Below the pieces are notes generated by a model. That model was not told where the DNA came from. It did not search any database and saw only the letters and a program-made list of their open reading frames with translations. From NCBI GenBank assembly GCA_009843585.1, contig VYDC01000251.1, positions 1 to 6,506 on the forward strand: a DNA stretch of 6,506 bases, given 5' to 3'. Both the position numbers and the translations under genes were made by a program. This DNA is from Chloroflexota bacterium (GTDB lineage: Bacteria; Chloroflexota; Dehalococcoidia; UBA2979). Shown piece after piece: positions 4,742-6,506 of this stretch (the first letter of the stretch is position 1; every line of letters begins with the position of its first letter).

Positions 4742-6034
4742 ATGCGCGCACCCGCCGAGCTCCCGCCCCGGCCCCGCTTCGGGGGGCGCACCTTCGCCTC
4801 TCTGGGCGTCCCCTCCTGGCGCCTGCTGTGGTGGGCGGGTCACCTCTGGAACACCGCGCTGTGGCTGGATCTGATCGCGCTCGGCTGGCTGGCGCTCGAG
4901 CTGACCGACTCGCCGCTCGCGGTCTCCCTCGTCGGCGCCGCGCGCATGGCGCCGATGGGCCTGATCGGCCTGATAGCCGGCGCGCAGGCGGACCGCCTCC
5001 CGAAGCAGCGCATCCTGCTCGCGGCGCAGACGCTCAACCTCGTCGCGGCGGCGAGCTTCGCGCTGCTCCTGGTGGCGGGCCGCGAGCAGATCTGGCAGCT
5101 CTACGTGGTCTCCCTCGCCGCCGGCGTGGCGTGGGCGGTCGACTTCCCCGTGCGGCGGGCCTACATCCGCGAGCTCGTCCCGGACTCGCTCGCCGTCAAC
5201 GCGATGTCCCTCGACGCGGGCTCCCTCGTCGGCGGCTCCATGGTCGGGCGCTGGCTCGCCGGCCTGCTCCTGCTCGCCGGCGGCGCCGCGGCCGCCTACG
5301 TCGTCCTGGTCGCCTTCTACGCGGTCGGGTGGGTGATGCTGCGAGCGGTGGGAGGGCGCGCCCGATCGGAGGCCTCGGCCGCGTGGGCCGCGCCGCCCGC
5401 CGAGCGGCCCGCGGCGGCCCCCCGCGAGGCCCCGACCCGGCTGGTGGACGACGTCCGGGAGGGGCTGCGCGTGGCGTGGGCCACGCCGGCGGTACGGGGC
5501 GTGCTCATCGGCTCGACGATCATGAACCTCCTGGTCTTCCCCTACCAGCAGCTGCTCCCGGTCTTCGTCCGCGACGAGTGGGGGCAGGGGCCCTTCGTGC
5601 TCGGCCTGCTGGGGGGAATGGACGGACTGGGCGCGCTGCTCGCGACCGGCGCGATCGCGACCGCCGCCATCGCGCGTGGCCGAGGACCGCTCTTTCTCGC
5701 GGGCTCGTTCCTCGTCACGGCCTGCGTGCTCGCCGTCGCGCTCGCCCCCTCCTGGCTTCTCGCCGTGCCCATCCTGCTGATCGCCGGCCTGGGGCGCGGC
5801 TCCTTCGCGTCGATGCAGTGGACGGTCACGACCACCGCCGTGCCCGGGCACCTGCGGGGACGGGCGATGGGGGCGATCTCGCTCGCCATCGGGACGGTTC
5901 CGCTGGGGGCCGCATCGCTCGGCGTGATCGCCGAGCTGCTCGGCGCGCCGGCCGCTGTGCTGCTCACGGCGGGGACGGGCGGCCTGCTGGTCGTGGCGCT
6001 GCTGCTCCGCTCGCCCGGGTTGCGCGGGGCCTGA
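4742..6034 (+). CDS. MFS transporter, EntS/MFS_3-like exporter
   Basis: The protein has 430 residues and about 12 predicted membrane helices, near 28-53, 60-82, 91-112, 117-135, 155-178, 181-203, 252-275, 284-308, 314-334, 336-356, 373-395 and 397-423. A central cytoplasmic loop (204-245) is rich in Ala, Pro and Arg. The MFS motif A between helices 2 and 3 appears as GAQADRLPKQR (80-90), with D84 and R85. The run FPVRRAYIRELVP...NAMSLDAGS (135-161) and LRGRAMGAISL (371-381) are typical of the MFS_3 (EntS/transmembrane secretion effector) branch. That branch exports siderophores, macrolides and other small compounds by proton antiport across the inner membrane. The substrate here is unknown. 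The ATG start has GGGGG about three bases upstream. It follows the luciferase-like gene on the same strand by 92 bp, with repeats and palindromes in the gap, so it may have its own control. Confidence 0.92.
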   Translation: MRAPAELPPRPRFGGRTFASLGVPSWRLLWWAGHLWNTALWLDLIALGWLALELTDSPLAVSLVGAARMAPMGLIGLIAGAQADRLPKQRILLAAQTLNLVAAASFALLLVAGREQIWQLYVVSLAAGVAWAVDFPVRRAYIRELVPDSLAVNAMSLDAGSLVGGSMVGRWLAGLLLLAGGAAAAYVVLVAFYAVGWVMLRAVGGRARSEASAAWAAPPAERPAAAPREAPTRLVDDVREGLRVAWATPAVRGVLIGSTIMNLLVFPYQQLLPVFVRDEWGQGPFVLGLLGGMDGLGALLATGAIATAAIARGRGPLFLAGSFLVTACVLAVALAPSWLLAVPILLIAGLGRGSFASMQWTVTTTAVPGHLRGRAMGAISLAIGTVPLGAASLGVIAELLGAPAAVLLTAGTGGLLVVALLLRSPGLRGA

Positions 6035-6038
6035 TCGG

Positions 6039-6071
6039 CCGGCGAGGCGGGGACGGGGTGTTCCGCGCCGG
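6039..6071 (+). terminator. Possible hairpin terminator after the exporter gene
   Basis: CCGGC (6039-6043) pairs with GCCGG (6067-6071). An inner GCGGG (6047-6051) pairs with TCCGC (6062-6066), allowing one G-U pair, with a three-base bulge between the stems. It begins five bases after the exporter stop and precedes the promoter candidate of the next gene. There is no T-run. Confidence 0.3.
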
Positions 6072-6087
6072 ACCCGCGGGCGTGCGA

Positions 6088-6093
6088 TAGCAT
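6088..6093 (+). promoter_or_regulatory. Possible -10 box of the last gene
   Basis: TAGCAT keeps T1, A2, A5 and T6 of the -10 consensus. Transcription would begin near 6100. That gives a leader of about 48 bases carrying the ribosome site before the ATG at 6148. A GTG at 6100 is in the same frame and could be a leaderless start, but it lacks a Shine-Dalgarno sequence and would add 16 Pro/Arg/Gly-rich residues. Confidence 0.3.
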
Positions 6094-6147
6094 CATCCGG
6101 TGTCGCCCCCGCGGCGCCCGCCGCAGGCGTCCGGGGGGAGGGTGCGG

Positions 6148-6506
6148 ATGCCCCAGCAGTACGTCGCCACGGACAGCCGAACGGGCCTGCAGGTCGCCGT
6201 CACCGGCGACTTCCCCGAGGATCCGGCCGACCGCGTCCGCATCGCCCGGACGTCGACGCTCTTCACTCGCCTGATGGCGACGATCCTCGGCACGGCGGGG
6301 GAGGAGGAGCGCCGCGCCCGCTTCCGCGCCGTCGAGACGCAGCTTGAGATCGCAGAGGCCCTGATCTCGGGGGATCACGCGCGCGTGCGCGACCTGATGC
6401 GCGCCTCGCTGACCCAGATGGGGGTCAGCGAGGCGCAGCACGCCGAGGCGGAGCGCGAGATCCGCGCGCGGCTCTACGAGCTCGGCGAGGAGGTTACGGA
6501 GGGAGC
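6148..6506 (+). CDS. Unrecognised helix-rich protein, 3' end cut by the window edge
   Basis: The frame is open from ATG 6148 to the window end, giving 119 complete codons and no stop. The start is supported by GGGGAGGG (6135-6142) five bases upstream. After a short N terminus (MPQQYVATDSRTGLQVAVTG) comes a mostly helical, charge-rich sequence. Visible stretches are EEERRARFRAVETQLEIAEALISGD (52-76), ARVRDLMRASL (78-88) and an Ala/Glu/Arg-rich helix SEAQHAEAEREIRARLYELGEE (94-115). There is no signal peptide or membrane segment, and no cysteine. The LEIAEALISGDHARVRDLMRASL pattern faintly recalls the FCD ligand domain of GntR-type regulators. There is no DNA-binding part and the histidines do not fit, so I do not assign it. 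Third-position G/C is high in this frame, supporting a coding region. Its function is unknown. Confidence 0.72.
   Translation, partial: MPQQYVATDSRTGLQVAVTGDFPEDPADRVRIARTSTLFTRLMATILGTAGEEERRARFRAVETQLEIAEALISGDHARVRDLMRASLTQMGVSEAQHAEAEREIRARLYELGEEVTEG

Noticed and set aside
4610..5851. 413-codon minus-strand frame opposite the exporter
   Set aside because: It is a charged, low-complexity shadow with no motif or ribosome site. The exporter frame shows 12 membrane helices and family motifs.
4537..6090. 517-codon plus-strand frame spanning the end of the luciferase-like gene and the exporter
   Set aside because: It overlaps two well supported genes in another frame and has low-complexity Arg/Ala/Pro composition.
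5542..6441. 299-codon minus-strand frame covering the exporter end and the last gene
   Set aside because: It runs antisense to the exporter and to the 6148 gene, with no recognisable domain. The plus frame at 6148 has a proper ribosome site.

Overview
The window is a very GC-rich (by eye above 70%) bacterial chromosomal stretch. It holds one tRNA gene, five complete protein genes and one gene cut off by the right edge. Two features point loosely to Chloroflexota (Dehalococcoidia or a relative): a short membrane anchor followed by a Pro/Thr linker built from TPTPAxTA-like units, and an abundance of flavin enzymes. A high-GC actinobacterium remains possible. No phage, transposon, CRISPR or rRNA signal is visible.

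Layout, left to right: tRNA-Gly(TCC) on + (96-171), followed by a strong hairpin. A membrane-anchored protein with a Pro/Thr-rich stalk and an unrecognised C-terminal domain on - (360-1049). A divergent GMC-family FAD oxidoreductase on + (1257-2849). An isochorismatase-family cysteine hydrolase on - (2884-3543), converging with the GMC gene. A divergent luciferase-like flavin/F420 monooxygenase on + (3651-4649). An MFS exporter of the EntS/MFS_3 type on + (4742-6034). The start of an unrecognised, helix-rich small protein on + (6148 to the edge).

The genes are tightly packed, with gaps of 34 to about 210 bp, and the strand alternates, so this is not one operon. The hydrolase and the luciferase-like oxygenase share a 107-bp divergent promoter region. 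With the GMC oxidoreductase and the exporter they could form a small accessory set for oxidising, hydrolysing and exporting a small molecule. That link rests on proximity and chemistry only, and no substrate can be named.

The most notable details are these. The GMC enzyme appears to have Met where the family's second catalytic His/Asn sits. The hydrolase resembles RutB and is paired with a luciferase-like oxygenase that is not RutA. The hydrolase, and perhaps the GMC gene, look leaderless, with a -10-like box 6-7 nt before the start codon. Upstream of the exporter lie a 13-bp tandem repeat and two GTGCAC palindromes exactly 20 bp apart. I see no clear evidence of a wholly new system. These are leads within mostly ordinary metabolic genes.
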